From assembly GCA_949152475.1 (NCBI GenBank), contig CASCJZ010000061.1, positions 124,001 to 188,000 of the forward strand: DNA of 64,000 nt, written 5' to 3'. The translations under genes were made by a program, and so were the position numbers. This DNA comes from Terebella lapidaria. Lineage: Eukaryota > Annelida > Polychaeta > Terebellida > Terebellidae. Each line of letters begins with the position of its first letter. Position 1 is the stretch's first letter. The notes under the pieces are model-generated. The model did not search any database and was not told the DNA's origin. It was given only the letters and a program-made list of their open reading frames with translations. Positions 22,479 through 32,539 of the stretch are shown one piece after another.

Positions 22479-24240
22479 CAAAATGGCTTATATCTCGCTC
22501 ATTATCGACTTTACAGTTTAGGAATCAATTGTGAACATATAGGAAGTGTTATATTCTGAATATTGTCATGACCTTGAATTCTACCTTTGACCTCATTTTC
22601 AAGGACAAAATGGCTAATATCTTGCTCATCCATTGACTTTATGGCTTGGGAACCGATTATGGACATTTAGAAAATGATATACAAATGATATACACTGAAT
22701 ATTTTGATGACCTTGAACTAAGGTCAGAGCACAAAATGGCTAATGTAGTAATTTTAGCGACTTTAGCGACTCCCGTCCCTCCCGCGCATACATATTTCCA
22801 CAACAAACATTCATTCTACATGACTTACATACAGGACAAGTACACACTATACGATCACAAGCATCAACTCCATGTAGTCATGGTTACACACACAGGTCAA
22901 ACCACGCACCTGCGGCCCCATTTATTCGGTACACTCGACCCAGTACACTCGGCCTTGACCTTCACATGCACTGACTTCTAAACATAGAACTTGACACACA
23001 TACCCCACGCATCACGTGCACAGTTACAGTCAACACAAGTCTTGACACGCGCCGGGGAAACCCACTTTCTCGGTGAGATCAGCGCATACCAGCATACATC
23101 CAACCAATCACAACACCGCATGCACTTGGCGGGAAATTACACAGTCACATGTTCCCCCCGGTCCCATAGAATCTGGGCAGTTGAGTAGAAGTGATCAATG
23201 GAGACGGTCGTGTTTTGTATTGTAACTAGAAGAACGGCCGTGAACGTATAAGGGGATATGTAAATATAAACTGTGATATAAGGATATTGTTGTATACGAA
23301 GGACTAAAATATACGAAGATATAATTCGACCGGGAAATCACCGACATAGGTGTGAGTGGCTCTGATTGTGAGCGAGTGCCGACATCGGACATTTGTCATC
23401 ACAATAAACAGTTGAGTTTAAACTGCCGGCTTGTGGTCTGTAGCACAACATCACAGACATTCGGCCTAATACCGGCCACTGAACGGTATTCTTCACACTA
23501 ATATCTCGCTTATTATCGACTTTACAGCTTAGGATTCGACAGTGAATATATAAGGAAGGATATATGCTGAATATATTGGTGTTCTTGATTTTGACCTTTA
23601 ACCTCATTTTCCAGATCAGAGAACAAAATGGCTAATATCTCCTTATCTGGGTATTATTGACTTTACAGTTTAGGAATCAATTGCGAACAGGAAATGATAT
23701 ATGCTGATTATACTGAATTTTCTCATGACCTTGTACTTGACTTTTGACCTCATTTTCAAGGTCAGATCACAGATGGCTAATATCTCACTTATTATCAACT
23801 TTACAGCACAGAAATCAATTGTGATCAAACTCCTACTGATATATACTGAATATTCTCATGACCCCGACTTGACCAATGACCTTATTTTCAGGTTTCCTTT
23901 GGCCTGAATTTCAAGGTGACAGGACAAACTGGCTAATATCTCACTTATTGACTTCATAGTGTGGGAATCAATGAAGGAATTATAGGAAATGTTCTACGCC
24001 AAATATTCTGATGACCTTGAATTTGCCCTTTGCATTCATTTTCAATGCCACAGGACAAAATTGCTGATATATCTCTGTTTATTGAATTTACAGCTTAGCA
24101 CTCAACTGTGGACATGATGCTTAATATTATATCTGCTGAATATTCTCTTGACCTTGAACTTAACCAGTGACCAGGCTAACATCTAAAATATGAAACATGT
24201 ATTGTCAGGTAATCTTTGGCCCTTGGCCTAATTTTTTCAT
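22479..24240 (+). mobile_element. Family-1 Helentron/HINE-like element, array plus 3' end, interrupted by a solo LTR
   Basis: About eight to ten diverged 134-bp units run in plus orientation, ending in a 3' terminus at 24201-24232 ('attgtcaggtaatc', 'ggcccttggcctaatttttt'). That terminus closely matches the tails at 53133-53165 and 58386-58420, so all three belong to one subfamily. A 754-bp solo LTR (22744-23497) sits inside one unit. No 5' head was found. Confidence 0.7.
22744..23497 (+). mobile_element. Solo LTR of an LTR retrotransposon (fossil)
   Basis: A 754-bp insertion that begins TGTAG and ends TTCACA, flanked by the tetramer CTAA on both sides (22740-22743 and 23498-23501). Removing it restores a normal family-1 unit ('aaaatgg' + 'ctaa' + 'tatctcgct'). 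The TG...CA ends, a 4-bp duplication, and an AATAAA near its 3' part (about 23403) fit a solo LTR, probably Gypsy-like by duplication length. No internal region remains. It is younger than the array it interrupts. Confidence 0.75.
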
Positions 24241-24927
24241 AATTTCTGCACTTGTGTGCACGGTATGAGCATGAATATGGAAAAACTGTATCATTCGAGC
24301 ACCAGTTATCAATATTCAATGTGTATAATTTAATAACCGTCATTGGTTTATTTATGGATATTAATGCCATTATGTTATTGATAACACTGTCATCCACATA
24401 CATAGACTAATTCATATATTACTGTAAATATTAAAAACAAGGCGTACGAGGAAGTAATACATAAACTATTGCTTGACATTATGAGGAGTAATTATAATTC
24501 AACGCGTGGTTATGTTCTTGAAGGTGTACTTTTGTCTAATTTGTCCTGGCAACAGCAGAAAAATCTAGCGTTTGTACAGCATTTGGCTAGTGGTCGGCAT
24601 GAAACACTCTATGAGCACTCTATGTACATTGTGCAGTATTAATAATACTTATATTCTCTGAATCATGAAACATTGAGTACATTAGTACATGGGGAAATGT
24701 TAGTGATATGCCTGATGACATATGACGCAAGCAATGCATGTAATTGTTGTACACAACAATTTAAAATATATATAAATTAAGTATCAAACTTCCCATGACA
24801 AGATTTTAAAACAGGATTTGTTATGAAAAAAATTATCCATATGGGGCTATTCGCCGGAATGAATGCACGTGACAAATTGACAATACATGTGCTCACGATA
24901 CATCATAATATTGGTATCTTGAATTAT
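24241..24927. other. 3' flank of the minus-strand Ig receptor gene, nothing else recognised
   Basis: AT-rich DNA between the array and the receptor gene's predicted polyadenylation site. Confidence 0.4.
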
Positions 24928-24933
24928 TTTATT
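24928..24933 (-). terminator. Polyadenylation signal AATAAA overlapping the receptor stop codon
   Basis: The last codons read GAG CAA TAA followed by AA, so AATAAA spans the final codon and the stop. If used, cleavage about 15-25 bases later would leave an extremely short 3' UTR. A weaker, more distal site may be used instead. Confidence 0.45.
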
Positions 24934-26114
24934 GCTCTCCAAATTTTGGCAGATTAGGGCTACCACAGGCAGGCTCCGTGGATAAGGAACCGGACACTTG
25001 AGTATCTAACTCAGTGTCAGCGGCGGGATGATTCATGCCTGGCATTTTTTCCACTCTTGGCCTCACACTTGATGTGGAAAGGTAGTCCCTTGCTGTACCT
25101 GGTGTGTCGAATGGGAAATTCAGCAGGTGGTCATCAACCTGTGGGACAGTGACATGATGACTCATGCCTGTCATTTCTTCTGCTTGGTTTCTGGACCTCA
25201 CAAATGATGCAGTCAGGTAATCATTTGCTGTATCTTGCAGGTTCCCTCGGCAAGTCACCAGGTACTCTTCTACCACAGGGTCAGTGACATGGTGACTCGT
25301 GTCTGTCTTCTCTTCTGCCTGATCTGTGGACGGGACACCTGTTGTGGCCAGATAATGTCTTGCTGTGCCTGACAGGTTTCTTAAGCCAGTCACCAGGTAC
25401 TCATCTCCCTTATAGTCAGTGGAATGATGCTTCACGTCTACCATCTCTACTGCATTCCTTCTGGGTCTTACAATGGATGTGGTCAAGTAATCCCTTGCTG
25501 TCCCTGGAAGATCCACAGGGCAGGCCACAATGTACTCATCTGGGTGAACTGTTGTACACGTTCGATTCTTGCAGCTGGATTTAGTGCTCGATTTCTGGTC
25601 TTTTGGGCGGACATCACGTTTGCGTTGATATTTCTTGGATGGATTGGTTCCAGAGACTTCGTCTCGGCAACGGGAGATGCACGCGTCATCTTGAAGGTCA
25701 GCGACATCCTGGGACTGGGTTGCCACTCTTTGTAGATCTGTAGATTCTATCTCAGTTTGAGAAGATTTGGCTTGGGCATCAAGGTTTTTTTCAGATATTT
25801 TTTCTCTCGTTACGTTGTTCTTTGCTTCCGCTTTGTTGACACCATAGCTGTCTACTTCTTGATTCACCATACTTTTTTGATCGGTAAAACTATGCTCTTC
25901 CATTGCGTTGGTCATGTCATGACATGATATGTTAGGAACTGGTGGCAGCATCACACCTCTTCTTGGCCACAGTTTTACTTTCAATTTCTTCATCTTGGGG
26001 ATTTTATTTATATCTGAATCTGGAATATCCTGGTAGATCGAGCTACACCTGACAGCTGCACGTTGGCGGTAAATCTGGGAAGAAGTATTTTTGCTTTTCT
26101 TGGAGGTTCGTCTC
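24929..26114 (-). CDS. Exon 5 of the minus-strand receptor: long cytoplasmic tail
   Basis: A single 1186-nt terminal exon (acceptor CTTTTGTCTCTCAG) encodes 395 residues ending in TAA. It begins with a basic juxtamembrane run (RRTSKKSKN). An ITIM-like SIYQDI follows (tyrosine about residue 305), then a Ser/Lys/Asp-rich linker, and four tandem 45-residue repeats at residues about 470-648, each with tyrosine motifs (see 25004-25540). The exon is fully open and codes without interruption, so the gene looks intact. The tyrosines and the basic start suggest a signalling tail rather than a passive anchor. Confidence 0.8.
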
Positions 26115-29100
26115 CTGAGAGACAAAAGAAGGGTTGTTGGTACAAATGTAAATCATGGTCCAGCTGCGATGAACAAACCTGGCTTTTCAAAACGTCAACT
26201 CTAATAGATGTACACTTCAATACATGTATCTGCACCACATACGCTGTATATACACAGTGGTATATACTCACCACATGACACAGATGACCACGTTTATGAT
26301 AATGATGAATAATATTACAGCTCCAGATATGGTTGTAGCCAGCACAGTCACATATGCAGATTCAGACTTTTCTGGTAATGCCAATGCACCCCCTGATTCA
26401 GGTGAAATATAGTATCCTTGTGAGTATTAATGTTGTTTTCCCAGTGACATGAACTATTGGATTGTTTTATTAAGATACATATTGGAGCTGGGAACGTGTG
26501 AGTGTTTGCTATAGTATGTGTGCGGGTGTATCAGATATACATACCATTATCGAAAGTAATGTGAATCTTTGCTGTCGTCTGACTGCTCAACGTTGAAGTT
26601 TCTTCCATGGCTTCACATGTGACTTCCATGGAATAATTATGTGTGACGTCATAGCTAGTCACTGCCATCCTCTCGTTGTGACTTCCGGATATATTCACCA
26701 AAACATTAAAGACTGGTGATACCCTCCAAGTATATGAGACTGGGAGTCGGTACTTGGCTGGTACAGACATAGATTTGGCGCGGCAGGTGAGTGTGAAGTC
26801 ATTTGGCATCGCCGGATGCTGCGAAATATCCATAAGTGGCTTCGATGGTGCCTCTGGTTGAAGAGAAATTATCGTGATGCGTTTACAGAGTATAAACTGG
26901 TCATGGGAAAGCTTGAACCATTTTCATGACTTTTTAAGAACAAAAACATCAGAAATGACTTGTGATAAACACAACTAATTCAGTAGCTAGGCAAAGCAAT
27001 GTGTATTTCCGTAATAGCTGTAGAGTATCTATCGCTCTATCATCAATAGTGCAAGATAAATATTGATTCTTACCATAAATGAAGAGTGTAGTTTCATCTT
27101 TACAAATTACGCTGTGACGTGTATAAAAGTTGAGAGTGAAAAATTGGTCAACATTAGATGATAGGTTGAATCCAAGTGAATCTCCATCCAAGAATCCCTC
27201 GAAGCCACTGAATGAACCTCCCTGGTTAATATCAACAGGCACCAGAGACTTCGATGAAGGCAGAAAATCGACCAATCTTGTTCCAGATTTATCGAAACAG
27301 TCGATTCTGTGGTAGGCAGTGATGTTTTCAGTTTGCCACCGGAAAGTCACGGTCACATCCCCTGTGCTCCTTACTATCCCCGGACGAGCCACCAGATGTT
27401 CATTACAAAACGGGTGTGCTAAGTGAATAAAATTATATTAAAATCAGGTTTAAAATTTGATGAGGAAACATTCTGCATATCAAGGCTAATCTACTTAGCC
27501 AACGTTCAAGTGTGATTGTAGGTGTTCATTACAAAAATGACTGCAGGTGATGGCCACGGTATTTATCTTTAGCAGAATATTGTGAAACATATGTATACAT
27601 ATAATGCGCTCAATTATATAATGTAGTTCATCAACCTTGTATATTAATATAAATATCGTTATTATTATATGCCTACAAAAATGCTACAATGGATTACACA
27701 GAGTGCAATCGGTCCTTTATATTATTGTGGTATTGGCCTCTTTCATATTGACCTGCGTCGCGCATAGCAACCAACGGTCTTTTGAAGATTTCGTTTTCAT
27801 GTGCTCGTGAAATGACGTTTTTGGTTTTGTAGTGGATGAAATGGCTAGAAAAGTCACGATTTGTAATCATATCTCTCCCGACGTGTGTGCATATCATGAT
27901 GCGGCATATATGATAAGTTAGATGACTGGATACAGTGTTTGAGGCCCTCGGTCATGTCTACGGCCCAGACACGACCGAGGGCCTCAAACACCTGGACACT
28001 GTATCCAGTCAAGTACCTATAATTATCTGTGCAATTAGAGATATGGGTTATATTCATTTGTCAAGCTGCGTTAAACATCTGTCACAGTGTGGTGAGCTTG
28101 TTTGCGAGTTTGCTACGAGTTGAATCTCGTTTATACGCGCATAATTGTCGAAGACATGTTGGCTATTCTCATGTTTTGTCGAGCACATCTCCTTCTATTT
28201 CTTCATTTGTCATGCAGCTTGTTCGATACCTACGAATATATCCAAGACGTAATGTGGTTATAAAACCACATTATAATTGTGGCGATTTTGCCCAAAGATC
28301 TAAACAGTTTCTTGTTTTTGGCCGCTTCGTGTTCGAAGCACGTGTGCTGCTTAGCAACACCCTCTAACTCTCTCGCCCATTATACTGTAACAATGGTCTT
28401 ACGTCACCTCCCTCGTTCCTCATGCTTCAGGGACTATAAGCAGTCTGGAGCCGCATTGTCCAGTGGAGTTGTCTCAGAGCTGAGCAAGGCGAGAGAACGA
28501 CGGAGGGCTCGGTCATGAGCTCTACGTCCTCACTCACTAGCTAAGGCCCACGAGAGCCCTGAGGACAATTGTGAATGGGGACCCAGGAGGGGGAACCGTC
28601 GCTCGTCTCTGGATCGCAGGTCCCTCGTCCTGGGATGGTGTGACACAGGCTCTGGCAGACCGTCGGGCTGTCCAGGATTCTATCCCGTGGCGGACTGTCT
28701 GCGAGCCGGCCTTACAGTTAGCACCACGGTGATGATCCTGTATCTGAGTGATGTCCATATGTCACAGGATCAATCAGTTGTCATTCCATACCTGCTCATT
28801 CCATACCTCATTGTATTTTTAACGTAACTGGTTATTACTACATTATACTGAATGCAATGCGTTCATATTCACGGTATTGCATGCACAGTATTATGCGGTG
28901 TTCCTTTGATTGATCGGTTATTGGTGATCTACGTCGATAGGCTGTGTGTGTGTTTGAGTTTGACGTATGTGTGTAGGGGTATTTAAGTGTTTTCCCGCGT
29001 TTACACGGGGCCAGTTGTTTGAATCCTTCAAGGTGAAAGGAACGAGCCTTTGTTAGGGCTGTATTTGATTCGTATTGCGTTGTCTGGTCTTTAAAACCAG

Positions 29101-32048
29101 TTATTCACTTGAATATTGAATGTATATAACACTGGACATATCATTGCTGCACAATTAACATTATTTAGGTTACTACAACTGGTCGGATTCGACTTCACAC
29201 CGAACCCACACTGTAACACATGTACACGTCTAGGCTCGCTGGGCGGGCTGCTCCTGGTTAACGTTCTAAAGTAAATACTGCGCCCGCAGTGACCCTCGGT
29301 GAGCCGACTATACGCGAAGATCTGAGGATAGCGGGCGCCGTGAGCGGCTTACCCGTAATGGCTCGATTGAGCGCTGGGGCGTTTATTTGTCAATAAAGTT
29401 TTACCCCCCGGCGCTCTTTCAAGACAGGTGCTCATTCAAGGGAGGCGCTTATTTGACAACAAACTTTTCCAAGTTGAAACTTTAATCTATATATTGCCGG
29501 TCAATGTCAATGTCCAGATCTTTAATATGTGTTAATAGCAATCAGCATACCAAATTCAATATAAAACTAATCAGTTGATTGCCAGGAGATGTGATTGCAA
29601 CAGACGACGCTCGGACGTATGAAGCTTGGTACGATAGTAATTTTGGAGTAATAAATACAAAACTGTGCTGCCGAGTGCCAGAAAAATGTCACCAACACTG
29701 GGCATACTCAGTGCTGATCTCAGAACTACTCCAGTATAATTCGCATTGAACGGTAGTATCCATGTTATTCCAGTCACACCAAGTTTGCATTGCATAGAAA
29801 TCGAACATGTCCAACAGAGGAAGCCTACCGCAAATTACCGATTGTAAATTTGAAATTTCACCTGCACCTGACAGTTAGTAGGCCTACTGCCGTAAATTGT
29901 TACCAAATCAAAGTGCAATTGAAATGTCCTTTATTTCCACACGGTGTTAATTACTGATATACTAGTAAACGGTATTCCTTGTGCAATGCCGGCACTCTTT
30001 GGAGAGAGACGCTTATTCATGGGAGGCGCTCATTCAAGGGAGGCGCTCTTTAAAAGACAGGCGCTTAATCGAGCCATTATGGTATCCGTGAGGATCTGAG
30101 GATAGCGGGCTCGCGTCCGCCATGACCCACGGTAAGTGGCTTATCCGCGAGGATCCGGGGGACAACGTCAAACTTTACATAATTTCGCCGCTCTTCTCCA
30201 CGAAAGTCCTTTCATACAGATCCTGTAGTCGTGCCGCACATCTTCGTAGTGATGATGTGCGTTATTCATTTATTCATTTCCACCCCACAATATGACCTGA
30301 CCGAGGAAGAAGAAGGGAAGTCTTATATTGATTCCCCCGTTGCCATGTACTGGAGGGTGACAGCTAGCTTCGAACAAGCAGGTAATGTCTCTCTGAAAAA
30401 GATGTTCCGCTTCTCTAATCTGGAAGTCAGTCTCTCCTGAAGCTCCTGGGAACATTTCAGTCTCAAGAAGTTTATGAAACCATAGGGTCTTTCCCCCCCC
30501 CCCAGCTTCCTGATCAGACGGTCATAATGCTTAATTACTGTTGTCTTTGCTGAATTCATGACCTAATCCAATATCTTCTTGGGGCCCTTTGCTTTCTTTG
30601 TTGAAGGTAAAGAGCCTTGTCTGGATCTAGGTCGTTTTGGGTGCTTTCACACAATGTCATGCCATAGCAGCAATCGACGTGGCGTAGCCATTGCTGTGTT
30701 TACAAATGATAATCCTGGGTCTTCTGCCTGATATAATTATGAAAATCCTGATTCCAATTATCTTTCATTGTCAACAGAATTCGTGATAAGACGTGGAAAT
30801 CTTGTGTTACATTGTATTCTTTAGTAAACAGTCATATCAAACTCGAACTGCAGATCTCAGAGTAACTCGAGAAAGGCTCATGCATTCCCGCAAAAAAAAA
30901 CATCGTACATATAAGTTGCCAGAATATCAAACATTGTGACATGGAATGTTGCGGGAAACTCGCAGGTCAGCTGTCTAATATCGCATTTATTTGTACCATA
31001 TTGTACAAGCTGTTGTTGTCGTGTATAAAACCCATACAAGAATCGAAGGTATGTCGCGAATATGTGAATGCAAGGGCTGAACAAACAGAACTCATTGTGT
31101 TTTTCTGGCGACATTCCGCGACTTTGATATTGCCCTTTGTCACCATATCTCGCAACAGTGTGACGGGGCTTTACGGAGACAACGTATCAGCAAACCTCCT
31201 GTCTCAGGACATCGTTTAGCTGATTAATGTGGTTTTAAGATACATATGTCAATGTATCGGTTAAAAATAATAGCCATTTGAAAATGTCATTTTTGGTCGA
31301 AAGTGCTCAACACTCTTGAAAAGGTTTTGAAAGTTTTTCAGCGAGTCTCTATTGTAATTGAGATGTTATTTAAAATTAATGACATGAAGGGTAAGCAGTT
31401 TTCTTTTTTAGATAAGTATTAGTCTAAATATATATTCTAGGTGGTTCATTTTCATCATATCATTATACATCTTCAATAGTAAGTATCCATGCACAGTAGA
31501 ATATATGCTCGCTATGATTATCAGGCAAGTCCTAGAACCCTGGTAACCACTACTTACTATGACCCCTAACTGGCAAACCATGATCCCCCCAGATCATGTT
31601 AATGACATGCTAAAATGACCATTCTGTTCAACTCTTTGAATGCTTTCATAAATGTCATATAACCTCGCATCGTATTTTCACTTTTGCGATAGAACGTTTT
31701 ACGTCAGATCGGAAAGAAGTCCAATCATATCTGATAGAATCAACACCAAAAGGAAGTTCTAAGAAGACATTATATGTGTATTTGAAACATGTTACAGAAG
31801 TTCTTCAATACAGACCCTGCTTTTAATGAGATTCGCTGGGAGCTCTACCAATTTATGGGCCTATACACCACCATCGCTTCTGCCGAAGTATCTGTTTGTT
31901 TGTGAACGTGGATTTACCCTCTGTGGTATCACACGCGTTTGTATATGCACTGTAAAAAGAATTCTTATTTTACAAAGTGTTGTAGCTTACCTGTAGCAAG
32001 TTGGTAAAGAACCACCAATGTCAATACTGAGACAATTCGTGAAGTCAT
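24929..32048 (-). CDS. Immunoglobulin-like transmembrane receptor with tandem-repeat tyrosine-rich tail (5 exons, 672 aa)
   Basis: Five exons join with matching phases: 32048-31991, 27418-27074, 26853-26545, 26392-26272 and 26114-24929, 2019 nt in all. Each intron has GT/AG ends (GTAAGC, GTAAGA, GTATGT, GTGAGT donors). The product reads: signal peptide (1-20); an Ig-like N-terminal domain (about 21-134); a second Ig domain with canonical cysteines and tryptophan (135-237); one membrane helix (about 252-277); and a basic, then long cytoplasmic tail (278-672) with four 45-residue tyrosine-bearing repeats. The plan of one or two phase-1 Ig exons, a membrane exon and a signalling tail is that of CD2/SLAM-like and other innate Ig receptors. 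Orthology cannot be claimed from reading alone. Four or more N-glycosylation sequons lie in the ectodomain. It is divergently arranged with the Ig-like gene at 40547. Intron 1 (4.6 kb) is full of repeats, and an extra exon there cannot be excluded. Confidence 0.8.
25004..25540 (-). repeat. Four in-frame 135-bp repeats in the receptor tail, with paired tyrosines
   Basis: The repeats are 25540-25406, 25405-25271, 25270-25136 and 25135-25004 (the last is one codon short). Each starts with an acidic DEYLV-type motif (DEYIVA, DEYLVT, EEYLVT, and DDHLLN with the Tyr lost). Fifteen residues after that tyrosine comes a GTARDYLTTS-type motif (TARDYLTT, TARHYLAT, TANDYLTA, TARDYLST), then an R-rich and HH-containing linker. 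Neither motif fits the ITAM, ITIM or ITSM consensus. The exact 45-residue period indicates tandem duplication within the exon, and conservation is highest around the tyrosines. Confidence 0.85.
26272..26392 (-). CDS. Exon 4 of the minus-strand receptor: stalk and transmembrane helix
   Basis: A 121-nt exon, phase 1 in and phase 2 out, acceptor TTTCACCTGAATCAG, donor GTGAGT. It encodes a short stalk (ALPEKSESAY) and a hydrophobic helix from VTVLATTISGAVILF through IIIINVVICVM, then Trp at the junction with the tail. Confidence 0.8.
26545..26853 (-). CDS. Exon 3 of the minus-strand receptor: canonical Ig domain
   Basis: A 309-nt exon, phase 1-1, from acceptor TTCTCTTCAACCAG to donor GTATGT, 103 codons. 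It shows the Ig hallmarks in order: FTLTCRA (B-strand Cys), SYTWRV (core Trp) and YSMEVTCEA (F-strand Tyr/Cys), ending AKIHITFDN. Sequons NIS and NYS are present. Length and spacing fit a C2- or I-type domain. Confidence 0.85.
27074..27418 (-). CDS. Exon 2 of the minus-strand receptor: N-terminal Ig-like domain
   Basis: A 345-nt exon, phase 1-1, between acceptor TTATTCACTTAG and donor GTAAGA. It encodes about 115 residues with a V-like layout: a predicted B strand VTVTFRW in which the usual cysteine is absent, a DSLGFNLSSNVDQFF region, and a C-terminal strand TTLFIYG. Cysteines are present in unusual places (PFCN, IDCF, VICK). Sequons NIT and NLS are visible. A V-like first domain without the standard disulfide is known in CD2-family proteins; the resemblance here is structural inference. 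Confidence 0.7.
27419..27923. other. Start of intron 1, AT-rich
   Basis: Intronic sequence with no repeat seen elsewhere in the window and no additional exon recognised. Confidence 0.5.
27924..28010. repeat. Hairpin (MITE-like) repeat, copy 2
   Basis: An 87-bp near-perfect palindrome with ends GACTGGATACAGTG and CACTGTATCCAGTC, and inner arms TTTGAGGCCCTCGGTC / GACCGAGGGCCTCAAA. It is the same family as 5263-5367 and lies in intron 1 of the minus-strand receptor. Confidence 0.75.
28760..29218 (+). mobile_element. Solo-LTR-like insertion (fossil)
   Basis: A 459-bp segment absent from copy A of repeat R. It begins TGTCACAGG and ends CTGTAACA, has a possible TATA (GTATTTAAG near 28980), and contains no coding sequence. 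The TG...CA ends and size fit a solo LTR. No clean target duplication is visible at the junctions, so the class is tentative. Confidence 0.4.
29352..30082. mobile_element. 731-bp nonautonomous DNA transposon with TA target duplication
   Basis: The ends are inverted repeats, CCCGTAATGGCTCGATTGAG on the left and CCATAATGGCTCGATTAAG read inward from the right, flanked by TA at 29350-29351 and 30083-30084. Subterminal GGCGCTCATTCAAGGGAGGC-type repeats occur near both ends. It interrupts a 50-bp subunit of repeat R, copy B. There is no transposase. The TA duplication points to a Tc1/mariner-like or other TA-targeting family. Confidence 0.7.
30323..30559 (-). pseudogene. PIF/Harbinger-like transposase fragment (N-terminal region)
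   Basis: The minus-strand frame contains, in order, GFINFLRLKCSQELQERL, TSRLEKRNIFFRE, TLPACSKLAVTLQYMATGES. This is the typical N-terminal pattern of PIF/Harbinger (HARBI1-like) transposases (FLRM...F..LL..., P.IEK..T.FR.ALPP..KLA.TLR.LATG.S). The frame stops immediately after ATGESI, and no DDE catalytic part is visible. It is an isolated fragment in intron 1 of the receptor gene. The plus-strand open frame over the same stretch is an antisense shadow. Confidence 0.65.
30560..31990. other. Intron 1 remainder, no exon recognised
   Basis: AT-rich sequence. No in-phase Ig-like exon with acceptor and donor was recognised. Confidence 0.45.
31991..32048 (-). CDS. Exon 1 of the minus-strand receptor: signal peptide
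   Basis: ATG at 32048 starts 19 codons plus one base: MTSRIVSVLTLVVLYQLAT. This is a typical signal peptide, with a short basic N-region, a hydrophobic VSVLTLVVLY core, and small residues (Ala-Thr-Ala across the junction) at the expected cleavage point. The donor ACAG|GTAAGC is strong. Phase 1 matches the next exon, giving Ala-His-Pro-Phe-Cys at the junction. It is 4.6 kb from exon 2, so the link is inferred from phase, orientation and logic. Confidence 0.7.
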
Positions 32049-32539
32049 TTTCCCGAAAGTGTGTATATAAGTTGATGGCATGAAATTCTGATATCTCCTT
32101 CAAGACAACATGTGAATTAATGACATTACTACCATCTATTGAAGAACTGATAGCGTCACATGAAGTTGAAATGTGGTGGGGATGTCATCAGTAACGACAT
32201 CCATGAAGTATATTTAATTGTTCATGTGCCAGGAAATTAGTTATTTGACAAATATCACCATTATTTTGATATTATAATATGTTTAATCTAACGATGACAA
32301 AATTTTGCATAGGGCCATATTTAAATTATTTGATGAGATTAATTGTTCCAATGATAATTGTGAACAAATATGTACTCAGTATTCCATCCGACGTTTTTAT
32401 TTGCGTTGGTGTTCACTATAGAAAGTTTCTAGGTATAAGTGACCTACTCCACCAGTAATTTAATGGAACAATCACACCGTTTTGGTATTCATTTACACAT
32501 TGGAAACCCCCGTATTGAAGTATGCTACCGTGAGGTATA

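Larger units (their letters stand above)
28272..30172 (+). repeat. Interspersed repeat R, copy B, with two nested insertions
   Basis: Same order as copy A (16290-16980) but in the opposite orientation and split into 28272-28759, 29219-29351 and 30083-30172. The first gap holds a solo-LTR-like insert and the second a 731-bp TA-flanked element. One 50-bp terminal subunit is present in an extra copy here. Confidence 0.7.

Noticed and set aside
25004-25540. ITAM or ITIM array in the receptor tail
   Set aside because: The repeated motifs have Thr or Ala, not Leu/Ile/Val, at +3 from Tyr, and the 15-residue spacing is outside the ITAM pattern. Only SIYQDI upstream is ITIM-like.
30231-30440. Plus-strand 69-codon frame with a hydrophobic start
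   Set aside because: It is antisense to the PIF/Harbinger-like transposase fragment, which explains the open frame.
32055-32075. TATA box (TTATATACA on the minus strand) for the receptor gene
   Set aside because: It is only about 15 bp upstream of the start codon, so initiation would fall inside the coding sequence.
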